A stretch of 64,000 nt of DNA from Streptomyces achromogenes (lineage in GTDB: Bacteria > Actinomycetota > Actinomycetes > Streptomycetales > Streptomycetaceae): the NCBI RefSeq assembly GCF_030816715.1, contig NZ_JAUSYH010000001.1:434001-498000 (forward strand), read 5' to 3'. The position numbers and the translations under genes were made by a program. Of the stretch, positions 16,066 to 25,798 are shown piece by piece. Under the pieces are notes generated by a model, which had not been told where the DNA came from, made no database searches, and saw nothing but the letters and a program-made list of their open reading frames with translations. The first letter of the stretch is position 1; the number at the start of each line of letters is the position of its first letter.

Positions 16066-17193
16066 ATGGACAAAGGACGGTTCGCTGTCCCGGCCGGGGT
16101 CACCGACTGGGCAACCGCCCTGGGCGTGGCGGCACTGCTGCTGAGCGCCGGGCTGTCCGGGTCACACCCGTCGGGAGGGCGCGAGCTGCTCGGCTCCGCG
16201 CTGCTGGCGGCCGGCGGGCTGGCGCTGGCCGCGCGCCGCCGGGCACCGCTGGTGGTCCTGACCGTCACCGGACTGTGCGCGGTGGGCTACCTGGGGGCCG
16301 GGTTCGAGGCGCTCGCCGTCTCATACCTGGTCGCTGTCTACGGCGCGGTACGCGCCGGGCACCGCGCCGTCACACTGGCTGCCTCCGTGGGCCTGGTGGC
16401 CGTGCTCCACCTCACGGCCCTGGTCGTTCGTGACGGGCCCCCGCGCGAGGTCGTGACGCAGGCCCGGAACACCCTTGAGCTCGCCTGGCTGATCGCCGCC
16501 TTCGCCGCCGGGGAGGCGGTGCGGCAGGCCGAACGGCGGGCGGAGGAAGCCGAACGCACCCGCGAGGAGACCGCACGCCGCCGGGCAGACGAGGAGCGGC
16601 TGCGCATCGCGCGGGAGCTGCACGACTCGCTCACCCACCAGATCTCGGTCATCAAGGTGCAGTCCGAGGTCGCCGTCCATGTGGCTCGGCGCCGCGGCGA
16701 GCAGGTGCCGGAGGCCCTGCTCGCGATCCAGGAAGCCGGCCGGGAGGCGAGCCGGGAGCTGCGTGCGACCCTTGAGGCGCTGCGCGACGACGAGACCACC
16801 CCGCCGCACGGTCTCGACCAGATCCCCAGCCTGGTGAAACGGTTCCGGACGACCGGCCTGGAGACGACGCTGACGATAGAAGGACATCCGCACGCCGTGC
16901 CGGCGGCGGTGAGCCGTACCGCTTACCGAATCGTTCAGGAGTCGCTCACCAACGTCGCCCGGCACACCGCGGCAACCACCGCTTCAGTGATCATCGACTA
17001 CCGGCCGGACGCCCTCGCCGTCCGCGTCGACGACAACGGGAAGGCCTCCTCCCACCCCGCGCCGACGTCCGGGCTCGGGCTGCTCGGTATGCGCGAACGC
17101 GTCACGGCCCTCGGCGGCCGCCTGCGCACCGGGCCGCGCGGCGCGGGCGGCTTCACCGTCCAGGCCGAACTCCCCACGAGCGAAGCCTCGTGA
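16066..17193 (+). CDS. Sensor histidine kinase, NarL/DesK type
   Basis: A 375-residue membrane kinase. Four to five membrane segments fill residues 15-155 with very short loops, so it may sense a signal in the membrane. A coiled coil follows ([27 protein letters not shown]), then the HisKA_3 box [16 protein letters not shown] with phospho-acceptor His186. The ATPase domain has NVARHTAAT (N box), VRVDDNGK (G1) and [12 protein letters not shown] (G2). The ATG at 16066 is chosen as the first that gives a normal N-terminus. The stop overlaps the GTG of the response regulator. Confidence 0.92.
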   Translation: MDKGRFAVPAGVTDWATALGVAALLLSAGLSGSHPSGGRELLGSALLAAGGLALAARRRAPLVVLTVTGLCAVGYLGAGFEALAVSYLVAVYGAVRAGHRAVTLAASVGLVAVLHLTALVVRDGPPREVVTQARNTLELAWLIAAFAAGEAVRQAERRAEEAERTREETARRRADEERLRIARELHDSLTHQISVIKVQSEVAVHVARRRGEQVPEALLAIQEAGREASRELRATLEALRDDETTPPHGLDQIPSLVKRFRTTGLETTLTIEGHPHAVPAAVSRTAYRIVQESLTNVARHTAATTASVIIDYRPDALAVRVDDNGKASSHPAPTSGLGLLGMRERVTALGGRLRTGPRGAGGFTVQAELPTSEAS

Positions 17194-17852
17194 TCCGGGT
17201 CCTGCTGGTCGATGACCAGCCGCTCATCCGCAGTGGTTTCCGCGCGCTGCTCGACCTCGAGGACGACATCGAGGTGGTGGCCGAGGCCGCCGACGGCCGG
17301 GAGGGCCTCGCCCTCGTCAAGGAGCAACTGCCCGACGTCGCTCTCATCGACATCCAGATGCCCGTCATGAACGGCATCGAAGCGACCCGACTCATCGCCG
17401 CGGACCCGACCCTGGCCGACGTGCACGTCGTCATGCTGACCAACTACGGCATGGACGAGTACGTCTTCGACGCGCTGCGCGCCGGCGCCGCCGGCTTCCT
17501 GGTCAAGGACATCCTGCCGGAGGACTTCCTGCACGCCGTCCGTGTCGCCGCCCGCGGCGACGCCCTGCTCGCGCCCGCCATCACCCGCAAGCTCATCGAC
17601 CGATACGTCTCCCAGCCGCCGCCCGGACGTACCGGCAGCGGGCTGGAGGCTCTGACCAGCCGCGAACGCGAGTCGGTCGCCCTGGCCGCACACGGTCTGT
17701 CCAACGACGAGGTCGCCGACCGACTGGTCATCAGCCCGGCGACCGCCAAGACCCACATCAACCGGGCCATGGCAAAGCTCCACGTCCGAGACCGCGCTCA
17801 GCTGGTGGTCCTCGCCTACGAAGCCGGCCTGGTGACGCCGCGCAGCTCCTGA
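17190..17852 (+). CDS. Response regulator, NarL/LuxR type
   Basis: A 220-residue regulator. The receiver domain covers 1-120, with acidic pair Asp8-Asp9, phosphorylated Asp54 in LIDIQMP, Thr in MLTNYG and Lys104 in FLVKD. The LuxR-type helix-turn-helix covers about 150-215 ([25 protein letters not shown], then [18 protein letters not shown]). GTG at 17190 overlaps the kinase stop (GTGA), so the pair is translationally coupled. It is phosphorylated by the upstream kinase, and its targets may include DUF6223 and its own operon. Confidence 0.93.
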   Translation: MIRVLLVDDQPLIRSGFRALLDLEDDIEVVAEAADGREGLALVKEQLPDVALIDIQMPVMNGIEATRLIAADPTLADVHVVMLTNYGMDEYVFDALRAGAAGFLVKDILPEDFLHAVRVAARGDALLAPAITRKLIDRYVSQPPPGRTGSGLEALTSRERESVALAAHGLSNDEVADRLVISPATAKTHINRAMAKLHVRDRAQLVVLAYEAGLVTPRSS

Positions 17853-18063
17853 GCGCCGCACACCGTGGACCGTGCCGGCACGCTGCGGCGCCCTATCGCC
17901 GGAAGGCCCCGCCCCGGGAAGCGGCCTCTGGTTGCGCCCCAATTCAGCCTTTTGCGCCGAGAGTTATGGCTGAAAACCCCGGCCAACCCGGCACAACCAT
18001 CCAGATGGCCTGCGGGTCACATAAGGCAGGAGTAACCAACTCGTAAGATCACAAGGGGGAAAT

Positions 18064-18513
18064 ATGCGCTTCACTCACTCCATGCTGGGCGCCGCGGCGC
18101 TGGCGGCTCTGTCGCTGGGCGCCACGACCGCTCTGGCGGCACCCGCGTCCGCCGCACCCAACACCACACCCCAGAAGGTGTGCGGCAGCGCCTACAAGAC
18201 CGTGAACTCCGCGCCCGTCGGCTCGCTGGGCACCGTCTACCTGACGTACAACGCGGCCAACGGCAAGAACTGCGTCACGACCATCCGCAGCACCCCCGGC
18301 GCCGCCCTGGACATGTCCGCGTGGATCTACATCCCCGCCACCGACCAGAGCGACGGTGACTACGGGAGGTACACCTCCTACGCGGGTCCGGCGTACATCT
18401 ACGGCAAGGGCCAGTGCGTCGACTGGGGCGGCTACATCAAGAACGTGTACGTCCAGGTGTCCGGCTCCAACTGCGGCTCCCTGCGGGAGCACCGGGTCAC
18501 CTACACCCGCTGA
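18064..18513 (+). CDS. Secreted spore-associated protein A (SapA)-like
   Basis: A 149-residue secreted protein. Signal peptide residues 1-31 end in SAA. The mature part contains VCGSAYKTV, GTVYLTYNAANGKNCV, GRYTSYAGPAYIYGKGQCVDWGG and a final Cys, matching the order of motifs in the streptomycete spore-associated protein A family. Four Cys probably form two disulfides. AAGGGGGAAAT precedes the ATG, and TAAGAT at 18044-18049 may be a -10 element with a very short leader. It is expressed alone and probably associates with the spore or hyphal surface. Confidence 0.8.
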   Translation: MRFTHSMLGAAALAALSLGATTALAAPASAAPNTTPQKVCGSAYKTVNSAPVGSLGTVYLTYNAANGKNCVTTIRSTPGAALDMSAWIYIPATDQSDGDYGRYTSYAGPAYIYGKGQCVDWGGYIKNVYVQVSGSNCGSLREHRVTYTR

Positions 18514-18801
18514 CAACCGCTCCTCCTGTCCGGCCGCCGTGTCCGGCGTGCCGTCGGCTCCGTCCTGCGGGGAACGCCCGACGGCGACCGACGGGGCGAC
18601 ATCGTGCCGAAGGCCGCACAGGAGGGGGTGTCGGCTCGGCCCGCCCTGGTGGAACTCGCGCGGTTCCGCCAGGGCGGCGCACATGGTCCGCACGCCGGAG
18701 ACTCCGAGGCCGGCGCGTCCGTAGGACGGTTCCGTGTCGAGCGCTCGCGCTGGACACGGACCGGCCCGCGGGGCGCGCCCGCATCCGGGGCGGCTGTCCG
18801 C

Positions 18802-19074
18802 TCAGCGGGTGCGCCGGATGCGGATGGGACCCCTGGCCTCGGCCGGCTCGACGGGACGGCCGGCCTGGGTGATCTCCACCTCGCCGGCCGTGACCAGCCG
18901 CCGGGCGGCACGACGGGCCGGTTCCATGAGCGCGCGCCAGCCGTCGTCGTCCCCTTCGTACACCGCCCGTGCGGCGTCGGAGGGGCAGATGGTGGCCGTC
19001 GGGCCGCGTCGCTCCAGCAGCTCGAGGATCGCCCGCTCCAGACGGCGGCTCGTCTGCCGTGCGATGTCCGTCAT
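18802..19074 (-). CDS. DUF3253 family protein
   Basis: A 90-residue soluble protein matching the DUF3253 family: ATICPSDAARAVYEGDDDGWRALM, then ARRAARRLVTAGEVEITQAG, then ARGPIRIR. The arrangement of helices followed by a small beta hairpin looks like a winged helix, suggesting nucleic-acid binding, but no function is established. The start at 19074 gives MTDIARQ. It is a single gene between secreted and membrane protein genes. Confidence 0.85.
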   Translation of the reverse strand: MTDIARQTSRRLERAILELLERRGPTATICPSDAARAVYEGDDDGWRALMEPARRAARRLVTAGEVEITQAGRPVEPAEARGPIRIRRTR

Positions 19075-19261
19075 ACCGCCATTGTCCGCCGCCGGCCCGT
19101 GGCAGGACAGCGGCGGTCCCGCGCGCAGGCGGCCGTGAGCCGGTGCAGACGTCGTCCGTTCCGGCGAGCAGGAACAGCGGGAACAGCGCCCGACGGCGAC
19201 GACGCACGTCCGGATCCCTGAAGACCTTTCTCCGTGCCGGTGAGTGGGGAAGACTGCGGGC

Positions 19262-20257
19262 ATGGGGGATGTGCTCAGCAGTGGACCGGACCGACCGCCC
19301 TGGAGACCGTCGCGCCGGCTGACCGCCGTGACCGCGGCCGTGGTGTCGTCCGCGGTGATCGTCGTGGGGATCGTCGCCGTCGTGAACGAGCCCGACGGTC
19401 GACGCCCGCGGGCACCCGAGAGCCCGTCGGCGGCGGCGCCCTCCGGCAGTGCGTTTCCCCACGGCCCGGACGCGCCTGTCGGAGCGGGGCAGACGCCGGG
19501 CCTGGTGATCGCCGGAGCACCGCTGCCGCGGGACGCGACGTTGATCAGACGTGACCGCTCTGCGGGCGCGGGTCCGTCGACCGTGGTCCTGCGGCGCTCG
19601 GACGGAAGCGGCTCTCTGGGACGGCACGGCGCGGTGGTCACCTTCCCCGTGGCGGCGCCGTCACGGGGAAGCCCGGTCCGGGTCGGCGAGGTGTCGGGGA
19701 GGGCCCTGGCGCGGGAGGTCGTCTGGCCGGTCGCAGGCTCGTACGCCCGGGTCCGAGGTGATCTGCCGCGGTCCGAGCTGATCGCCGTCGCGGCCGCCAC
19801 CCGCGTCGCATCCGGCCGCCCCCGCGTCGAGGCACCGCGCGGGCTGTCCGTAGCGGCCACCGGCACCCTGTGGCCGGTCCACGTGAACGAGACCCGCTAC
19901 AGCTCCCGCGTGACAGGGGAGACCGACGAGCTCTCCGGCGGCCTGACCTTCACCGGCGTGGCCCGGTGCGGCGGCTTCGAGGACGCGCTGTACGCCACCG
20001 GCGCCCAGCCGGCCGGGACCGTGCACGGCAGACCCGCGGTCCTCACGTCGGCGTTCGGCGGCAACGGCGCACTGGCCTGGGAGCCTGCGCCGGGCGTCGT
20101 CGCGTACGTCGGCTACAGCGGCGCGCACCTCGACCGGGGAGCCGTCGACGCCCTGCGCCGACTGGCCGCGCGGACCCGTCTGCTGAGTCCCGCGCAATGG
20201 CGGACCACCGGCCCCTGGACGAGCGACCAGACCAACGACCTCGGCCGGCCCGACTGA
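19262..20257 (+). CDS. Membrane-anchored extracytoplasmic protein of unknown function
   Basis: A 331-residue protein with one N-terminal membrane segment (LTAVTAAVVSSAVIVVGIVAVV), a Pro/Ala/Ser-rich linker, and a large external domain. The external part has beta-rich segments (AVVTFPVAAPSRGSPVRVGEVSG; GLSVAATGTLWPVHV) and two Cys-poor, Gly-rich stretches near the C-terminus. I do not recognise the family. The ATG at 19262 is preferred for its purine-rich upstream sequence; a GTG at 19244 is in frame. It is convergent with the AfsR-like gene. Confidence 0.65.
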   Translation: MGDVLSSGPDRPPWRPSRRLTAVTAAVVSSAVIVVGIVAVVNEPDGRRPRAPESPSAAAPSGSAFPHGPDAPVGAGQTPGLVIAGAPLPRDATLIRRDRSAGAGPSTVVLRRSDGSGSLGRHGAVVTFPVAAPSRGSPVRVGEVSGRALAREVVWPVAGSYARVRGDLPRSELIAVAAATRVASGRPRVEAPRGLSVAATGTLWPVHVNETRYSSRVTGETDELSGGLTFTGVARCGGFEDALYATGAQPAGTVHGRPAVLTSAFGGNGALAWEPAPGVVAYVGYSGAHLDRGAVDALRRLAARTRLLSPAQWRTTGPWTSDQTNDLGRPD

Positions 20258-20356
20258 GAGACCGGGCGGCCCTTCGTCCCACCGCGCCGTGCCCGGACGA
20301 GGGGCGTGCCCGGCCCGAGCGCGTCGGCGCCGCGCCGCTTCGGGGGTGAACAGCCT

Positions 20357-23300
20357 CTAGCCGGCAGTCACCGACAGCAGCATCTTGCGCGCCTCCTCCG
20401 CACGCGGGGATCCCAGCGCGGTGTACAGGGACAGGGCCTGGCGGAGGTGGTCGACGGCCTGCGCCCGCTCCCCACCGCCCTGCCGGACGAGCGCCGCGCC
20501 GATGTGTGCGCGGGCCTGCTCCTCCTGCTCGCCGATCCCGCGGGCCACTTCCAGCGCCGACGCGTGAGCGTCCAGGGCCTCGGTGTACCGTCCGGCGCCG
20601 TGCAGAGCCTCGCCGAGGCCGTTGAGGGCGCCCGCCTCGCCGTAGGGTTCCCCGGTCCGCCGGAAGTGGCCGAGGGCCTGCCGCTGGTGCTCGGCGGCCT
20701 TTTCGTACTCGCCCTGGTGACACAGCGCGTCCCCGAGGTTGGACAGGGCGTGGGCCTCTCCGCCCGTGTGCCCGAGCCGCCGGAAGAGAGCGAGCGTCTG
20801 TTCGAAGCGTGCGGCCGCGGCCGCGTGGTCGCCGAGTCGCGCCAGCACGATCCCGAGGTTGCCGAGGGCACTGGCCTCCCCGACCGTGTGACCCGTCTGC
20901 CGGTACAGCGCCAGGGCCTGCTGATACCGCTCGATGGACGCCTGGTAGTCCTCGAGCAACTCCTGGACGATGCCGAGGTTGTTCAGTACGTCGGCCTCGC
21001 CGTGGACGTCACCGACCGCGCGGAACAGCTCGACCGCCTGCTCGTGGTGGTCGGCCGCGTCCTGGTACCGGCCCTGCAGCTCGTGCAGTACGCCCACGTT
21101 GGTGAGGTGACGCGCCTCCCCGGCCCGGTATCCCACCCGACGGCACAGCGTCAGCGCGTCCGCGTGGTGGCGGTGGGCGCTCTCGTAGTCGCCGAGCCGC
21201 CGGTGGACCGCGCCGACGCACACCAGGACGTCGACCTCGCCGGCGACGTCTCCCACCGCGCGGGCCGCCCGTAGGGCATGGGTGTGCACGGTCAGCGCGT
21301 CGGCGAAATGCCCCGAACGCTCGTAGTGGCGGTGGAGCGTGGTGGCGAGCCGGACGGTGTGCCGGGAAGGCCCCGGCTCCTCGGTCCTGGAACACAGGGC
21401 CACCAGGGTGTGCTGCGCGGCACGCAGCCAGGCCCGGCACTCGTCGGCCGTGCGCAGCGGCGGCAGAGCGCTGCCGGGCGCCTCGACGACGGGCCGCAGA
21501 TGCCGTTCGGCGGGATACAGCACGTCCATGGCCGCCGCCGACGCCCCCAGGCAGTGGTCCAGGAGACGGGTGAGGGCGGCGTCGCGCTCCGCCGCCCCGT
21601 CGTGCCGGCTCGTGAGGTCGGCGGCGTAGGCGCGCAGCAGGTCGTGCATGCCGTGGCGGCCGGGACCGCTGCGGTGCACCAGGTGCGCGCGGGACAGGAC
21701 GTCCAGGGACCGCCGCGTACGCTCCACGGTCTCGCCGGCCAGGGCGGCGGCCGAGTGGGTGTCCACGTCGGGCCCCGGATGCAGGCCCAGCAGCCTGAAC
21801 AGACGTGCCTCAGGCTCGGGAAGACGGTCGTAGGACCACGAGAACACGGCTCGTACGGCCGCCCGGGGATCTCCGTCGCCGGAGTCCAGCACGTCCAGAC
21901 GCCGACGGTGGTCCCGTAGTTCCTCCACCAGGTGGGCCAGGGGTTCCCGGGGGCGTGACAGCACCAGTTCGGCCGCCACGCGCAGGGCCAGGGGCAGTGA
22001 TCCGCACTGCTCCGCCAGCGCGGTGGCGGCGGCGTGGTCGGTGTCGACGCGCGGTCCGAGCAGGGCGCGCAGCAGGGTGTGCGCCTCGTGCGGGGAGAGG
22101 ACGTCGAGGACCACACGGTGCGCGCCGTGGACGGACACCAGGGACGACAGCGAGTCCCGGCTCGTGACGACCACCTTGCAGGCCGGGCTGCCGGGCAGCA
22201 ACGGACGCACCTGTGCGGCGGAGGCGGCGTTGTCGAGGAGGACGAGCAGACGCCGTCCGTCGACCGCCGTGCGGTAGCGGGCCGCCCGGTCGTCGAGCCT
22301 CGGCGGTATGTCCTGGCCGGGTACGCCCAGGGCGGTGAGGAACCCGGCGAGGGCCTGAGCGGCGGAGAGCGGCTCGTCGGGATCGTAGCCTCGGAGATCG
22401 ACGTAGAGCTGACCGTCGGGGAAGGCATGACGGACCTGGTGCGCCCAGCGCACGACCAGCGCGGTCTTGCCGACGCCCGCGGTGCCGGACACGGCGGAGA
22501 CGACCACGGCCGCCCCTGACTCCCCCGCGGCCGGACCGGAAGGACCGTCCTCACCGATCAGGCACCGGGTGAGCTCGGCCAGTTGCTCCTCTCGCCCGCT
22601 GAAGTGGCTGACACCCATGGGCAGTTGTGCCGGTATCGGAGCGGGGGCGGCGCCGGGGGCCGGGAGCGGCGTGCTGACGGCGGGAGGGGCGGTTGCCGTA
22701 CCCGACGGCTCCACCCGTCCGGCGTGGCGCAGCGTCTCCTCGTACACCGCCTGCAGTTCGGGGCCCGGAGCCACACCGAGCTCCGTGCGCAGCTGTCGGC
22801 GGATCACGGTGTACGTGTGCGCTGCCTCGGCGGCTCTTCCTCCGGCGGCAAGGCTTCGGACCACCGCCACGGCGAGCGGCTCGCACAGCGGGTGCTCCGC
22901 CAGCAGCGGCTGCAGGACGGCGGGGACTTCCTCGGGTTTCTCCTGGCGCAGCAGGGTTCGGGCCCAGGCGAGCGCGGCCTCCACGCGCTCCTGGGTCCAG
23001 GCGGTCCGTGTGCGCTCCGCCCACACGCCGGGCAGTCCGGACAACGGCACACCGCGCCACAGCCGCAGTGCCTCCTCCAGGAGGTGTGCCCGGTGTGTGT
23101 CGGACAGGTGCGGCTCGCGTCCCCGCACGACGAGCGAGCGGAAGCGGAGCAGGTCGACGGCGTGCTCGTCCGCTTCCAGAACATAACCACCGGCGGTGCG
23201 GCGGATGCGAAGCGGCGCCGGGGACGGCTCCGCGCCGGCGCCGCCTGCCGTGGGCTGCGCGCTGTCGAGGAGCCGGCGCAGTCGGCTGATGTGCGAGTAG

Positions 23301-23485
23301 AGGACGGAACGGGCACCGTCGGGCGCGGCGGTGTCCCAGACCCGGTCCACCAACGTGTGCACCGGCACGGGCCGTCCGGCGTCGGCGGCCAGCGCCGCGA
23401 GGACCGCCCGCCGCCGCGGCTGCCCGACGTCGACCACACTCCCCGCGATGCGCAGTTCCAGGGGTCCGAGCAGGTACAGGTTCAT
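20357..23485 (-). CDS. AfsR/SARP-type regulator with NB-ARC and TPR domains
   Basis: A 1042-residue large SARP. Residues 1-103 form the OmpR-like winged helix (YLLGPLELRI start, SVLYSHISRLRRLLD). The bacterial transcriptional activator domain covers 110-252. An STAND/NB-ARC ATPase follows with Walker A GTAGVGKT at 334-341 and KVVVTSRDSLSSL as the sensor strand. About eight TPR repeats fill 715-1030, e.g. GEADVLNNLGIVQELLEDY. This is the AfsR layout, usually controlling secondary metabolism or development after ATP-dependent oligomerisation. No biosynthetic cluster is adjacent, so its targets may be distant. It starts with ATG at 23485 and is divergent from a lipoprotein gene. Confidence 0.92.
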   Translation of the reverse strand: MNLYLLGPLELRIAGSVVDVGQPRRRAVLAALAADAGRPVPVHTLVDRVWDTAAPDGARSVLYSHISRLRRLLDSAQPTAGGAGAEPSPAPLRIRRTAGGYVLEADEHAVDLLRFRSLVVRGREPHLSDTHRAHLLEEALRLWRGVPLSGLPGVWAERTRTAWTQERVEAALAWARTLLRQEKPEEVPAVLQPLLAEHPLCEPLAVAVVRSLAAGGRAAEAAHTYTVIRRQLRTELGVAPGPELQAVYEETLRHAGRVEPSGTATAPPAVSTPLPAPGAAPAPIPAQLPMGVSHFSGREEQLAELTRCLIGEDGPSGPAAGESGAAVVVSAVSGTAGVGKTALVVRWAHQVRHAFPDGQLYVDLRGYDPDEPLSAAQALAGFLTALGVPGQDIPPRLDDRAARYRTAVDGRRLLVLLDNAASAAQVRPLLPGSPACKVVVTSRDSLSSLVSVHGAHRVVLDVLSPHEAHTLLRALLGPRVDTDHAAATALAEQCGSLPLALRVAAELVLSRPREPLAHLVEELRDHRRRLDVLDSGDGDPRAAVRAVFSWSYDRLPEPEARLFRLLGLHPGPDVDTHSAAALAGETVERTRRSLDVLSRAHLVHRSGPGRHGMHDLLRAYAADLTSRHDGAAERDAALTRLLDHCLGASAAAMDVLYPAERHLRPVVEAPGSALPPLRTADECRAWLRAAQHTLVALCSRTEEPGPSRHTVRLATTLHRHYERSGHFADALTVHTHALRAARAVGDVAGEVDVLVCVGAVHRRLGDYESAHRHHADALTLCRRVGYRAGEARHLTNVGVLHELQGRYQDAADHHEQAVELFRAVGDVHGEADVLNNLGIVQELLEDYQASIERYQQALALYRQTGHTVGEASALGNLGIVLARLGDHAAAAARFEQTLALFRRLGHTGGEAHALSNLGDALCHQGEYEKAAEHQRQALGHFRRTGEPYGEAGALNGLGEALHGAGRYTEALDAHASALEVARGIGEQEEQARAHIGAALVRQGGGERAQAVDHLRQALSLYTALGSPRAEEARKMLLSVTAG

Positions 23486-23825
23486 CGTGCCTCACGCGGA
23501 ACGGGCGGTGGAACGGCTCACCGGTGGCGGTGACTTCGTCCGCCGAGGGGGAGCCGGGACTCCACGCAGCCCTCCGTCATTCGCTCCGGGGCCGTCACAG
23601 GAAGGCCGTCACAGGGTTTTCGCAGGATTCACCGTAGATCCTCACCTCACGTGCCGTCAGGCGGATCGCGGCAGGCGTCGCGTCCGCGGAGCACGCCGAC
23701 GCCGACTCGTACACGGCGCCATGAAATCTGGCCGGAACGCAACCACCGACGGCCGAAACTCGTCCCCCTTCTCGAGCCGGTCGGGCTCATGCGAGATCTC
23801 AAAGGAAGAAGACGGGGGACGCAGC
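23486..23825. other. Divergent promoter region of AfsR-like and lipoprotein genes
   Basis: This 340-bp stretch has no convincing gene. It contains the direct repeat at 23590-23615, the A+T-richer CACCGTAGATCC around 23630-23642 that could be a -10 region, and the ribosome binding site GACGGGGGAC of the lipoprotein gene at its right end. Confidence 0.5.
23590..23615. promoter_or_regulatory. 12-bp direct repeat, possible SARP box
   Basis: GGCCGTCACAGG occurs at 23590-23601 and 23604-23615, a 14-bp period. A related CGCAGGATTCACC follows at 23621-23633. SARP regulators bind direct repeats near promoters, normally with 11-bp (sometimes 22-bp) period, so the 14-bp period is atypical. It could bind the AfsR-like protein encoded beside it or another regulator. 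Confidence 0.4.
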
Positions 23826-24509
23826 ATGCATCTGGCGCCGAGGAAGAGCCGCCGCAGACCGGGCCCGGTCCGAGCGGTCGTGATGGGCGTGTGCGCCGTG
23901 GCGGCGCTGGGCCTGACGGGCTGCTCCGGCGGCGGTGGCACCGCCGATGCCGGCAGTGACCCGACGCCGAGTGCGACGACGGCCGGCGGCGCGGCGGACA
24001 AGGCGACGGCGAGCCCGGGCACCGCGGCCGGGAAGCCCGCCGCGACGGCCTCGTCGGGCGCGGGCAGCGGCGTCAAGTCCCCTGCCGTCGTCCCCGCCGC
24101 CCCCAAGCCCCCGGCCTCCCCCGCGTCGGGCTCACCGGCCGGCTCCGGCGACGGCGACGACTGCGACCACAAGATGCCCATCTCCCCCGATGAGATCGCG
24201 GTCTACCGCTACACACCGGAAGGGGGTTCCCTGAGTCTGATCGTCAGACACGGCAACTGGGGATGCGGCACACCCGACTCCGACGGAGCGCCCTTCGAAA
24301 CAGTGGGCAAGGAGACCTACATCCCGATGGACCAGGCCGCGGACATCACCGTGACCAACCCCATCGTCGAGAGCACCGAGAATCAGCCCATCGGCGTCCA
24401 GGAGTTCCTCGACTGGCTCGAGACGCACCCCGACTCCGGGCTGGTCTTCACCTACCACCTCGGGGACGACGGGGCCATCGACCGGCTCGACGAGGTCTTC
24501 ACCCCCTAG
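23826..24509 (+). CDS. Lipoprotein with Pro/Ala linker
   Basis: A 227-residue lipoprotein. The lipobox LGLTGC places the lipidated Cys near 33. About 75 residues of Ala, Pro, Ser and Gly form a disordered linker, then a compact domain from DDCDHKMPISPDEIAVYRY to the end. It includes two further Cys (DDCDHK; NWGCGTPD) that could bond to each other. The domain is not one I can name. The ATG at 23826 has GGGGGACGC upstream. The gene is divergent from the AfsR-like regulator and may be its target. Confidence 0.75.
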   Translation: MHLAPRKSRRRPGPVRAVVMGVCAVAALGLTGCSGGGGTADAGSDPTPSATTAGGAADKATASPGTAAGKPAATASSGAGSGVKSPAVVPAAPKPPASPASGSPAGSGDGDDCDHKMPISPDEIAVYRYTPEGGSLSLIVRHGNWGCGTPDSDGAPFETVGKETYIPMDQAADITVTNPIVESTENQPIGVQEFLDWLETHPDSGLVFTYHLGDDGAIDRLDEVFTP

Positions 24510-24561
24510 CGAAGATCAGCCACCGCGCAACCGGCACCCCGGCTCACGCGTCGCACCTCAC

Positions 24562-24987
24562 ATGGAACGCGCATGGCTCTTCTCCCTCGTCCCGCTCGCG
24601 CTCGGCGCGGTCTTTCTCGGCATCGGCGTGTACGGACTCCGGCGCGCCGACGCGCTGCGCCGCACCGGCCTCACCGCTCAGGGCCGGATCGTCCGCCACG
24701 ACGTCAGTCGGGGCGACGAGGGAGCCCGCTACTACCACCCGGTCGCGGCCTGGACGACCCACGACGGCCGGGAGTGCGAGTACGCGTCCAGGTTCGGACG
24801 CGGTTCCCGCGTGGGCGCCTTCGGCGTGGGCGCCCTCGTGGTGGTGCGGTACGACGCCGACAACCCGCGCCGGTTCGCGATCCAGGGCTGGGACGCGACG
24901 ACGGTCGACCGGGTGTTCGCCATCGTGGGCTCGCTGCTCACGGCCGGTACGTTGCTGGTGCTGCTCGCGCGCCTGCTCACCCTCTGA
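24562..24987 (+). CDS. DUF3592 family membrane protein
   Basis: A 141-residue protein with two membrane segments, at 5-25 and 118-138, flanking a small beta-rich domain. The middle reads GRIVRHDVSRG, RYYHPVAAWTTHDGRECEY and VRYDADNPRRFAI, the sequence order typical of DUF3592 (a G-x-V strand, a P-V-x-x-F/W strand, and a V-x-Y-D-P-x-x-P end). The topology puts both membrane segments around the domain. The function of the family is unknown. A broken relative is at 59944-60383. Confidence 0.8.
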   Translation: MERAWLFSLVPLALGAVFLGIGVYGLRRADALRRTGLTAQGRIVRHDVSRGDEGARYYHPVAAWTTHDGRECEYASRFGRGSRVGAFGVGALVVVRYDADNPRRFAIQGWDATTVDRVFAIVGSLLTAGTLLVLLARLLTL

Positions 24988-25049
24988 CCTCGGCACGGTC
25001 AACGGGGCCGGTTCTCCTGCGGAAGGCCCCCGCGGTACCGTCTGACGGG

Positions 25050-25592
25050 TCAGAACGGCTCGTCGTGCCAGTTCGTCGGCGTGACCGTGCCGGTTGCCCA
25101 GTCCCGGCGCAGGATCGCGTACCCGACCGCGTCGTACCGGCGCCCACCGGCTCCGGGCCAGGCGTCGCGATAGTGGGCTTCCTTGACGTAGCCGCCCTTC
25201 TCGAACGTCCTCCGCATGGCCGCGTTGTCCTGCCGAGTGGTCCCCTCCATCCGTTCGGCGTCGGGAAACTCGGTGAACACGTACCGGGTGAGCCAGGCGA
25301 GAGCCCGGGGGCCCATGCCCCTGCCCCGGTGCTCCGACGCGATCCTGAGGTCGAACAGCGGGGTGCCGTCGCCGAGGTCCATGAGCCTGATCAGGCCGAC
25401 GGCGTCTGCGCGCACGGTGATCCAGAAGGTGCGGGTCTCGTCACTGTCGAACACGCCGGCGGCAGCCCACGCGCGGACCTCGTCCCCGCTGACCGTGGCC
25501 GAGACGTGGAACGGCCAGGTGTCTCGCGCCAGGAAGCGCACCAAAGAGTCGACCTCGGATGCGACGAACCGCCGGTACTCGGTCTCCACCAT
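25050..25592 (-). CDS. GNAT family N-acetyltransferase
   Basis: A 180-residue acetyltransferase of the RimJ/RimL-like type. FDLRIASEHRGRGMGPRALAWLTRYVF contains the acetyl-CoA pyrophosphate loop (R-G-x-G), and NAAMRRTFEKGGYVKEAHYRDAWP is the usual C-terminal helix and strand. The target could be a protein N-terminus, an antibiotic or a metabolite. Its start lies 4 bases after the stop of a short upstream frame, so the two may be translated together. Confidence 0.88.
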   Translation of the reverse strand: MVETEYRRFVASEVDSLVRFLARDTWPFHVSATVSGDEVRAWAAAGVFDSDETRTFWITVRADAVGLIRLMDLGDGTPLFDLRIASEHRGRGMGPRALAWLTRYVFTEFPDAERMEGTTRQDNAAMRRTFEKGGYVKEAHYRDAWPGAGGRRYDAVGYAILRRDWATGTVTPTNWHDEPF

Positions 25593-25596
25593 CGGC

Positions 25597-25764
25597 TCAG
25601 TAGCAGCCTTCGCTGCCGTCGAGCAGCTCGCGCACGAGGTCCAGACGGCCGGGGTGCCGGCCGGTCTCCTCGATCATGAGCGCCCGCTTCATGTTCCACC
25701 AGGCGATCACTTGAGTCCGCTCATCGGCGTCGCAGGCCGGACGCGTTCGGGAAGGGAGCACCAT
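25597..25764 (-). CDS. Short frame coupled to the GNAT gene, uncertain
   Basis: A possible 55-residue protein beginning MVLPSRTRPACDADERTQ, with an amphipathic helix and two Cys near the ends. The stop is 4 bases before the ATG of the GNAT gene. The A-D-E-R-T-Q helix faintly recalls the start of DinB/DUF664 proteins, but the rest does not follow. It may be a small co-translated protein or the remnant of a longer gene. No strong ribosome binding site is visible. Confidence 0.35.
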   Translation of the reverse strand: MVLPSRTRPACDADERTQVIAWWNMKRALMIEETGRHPGRLDLVRELLDGSEGCY

Positions 25765-25798
25765 GGCGTCGACAGTAGCGACATCCACCGCAGGGTGC

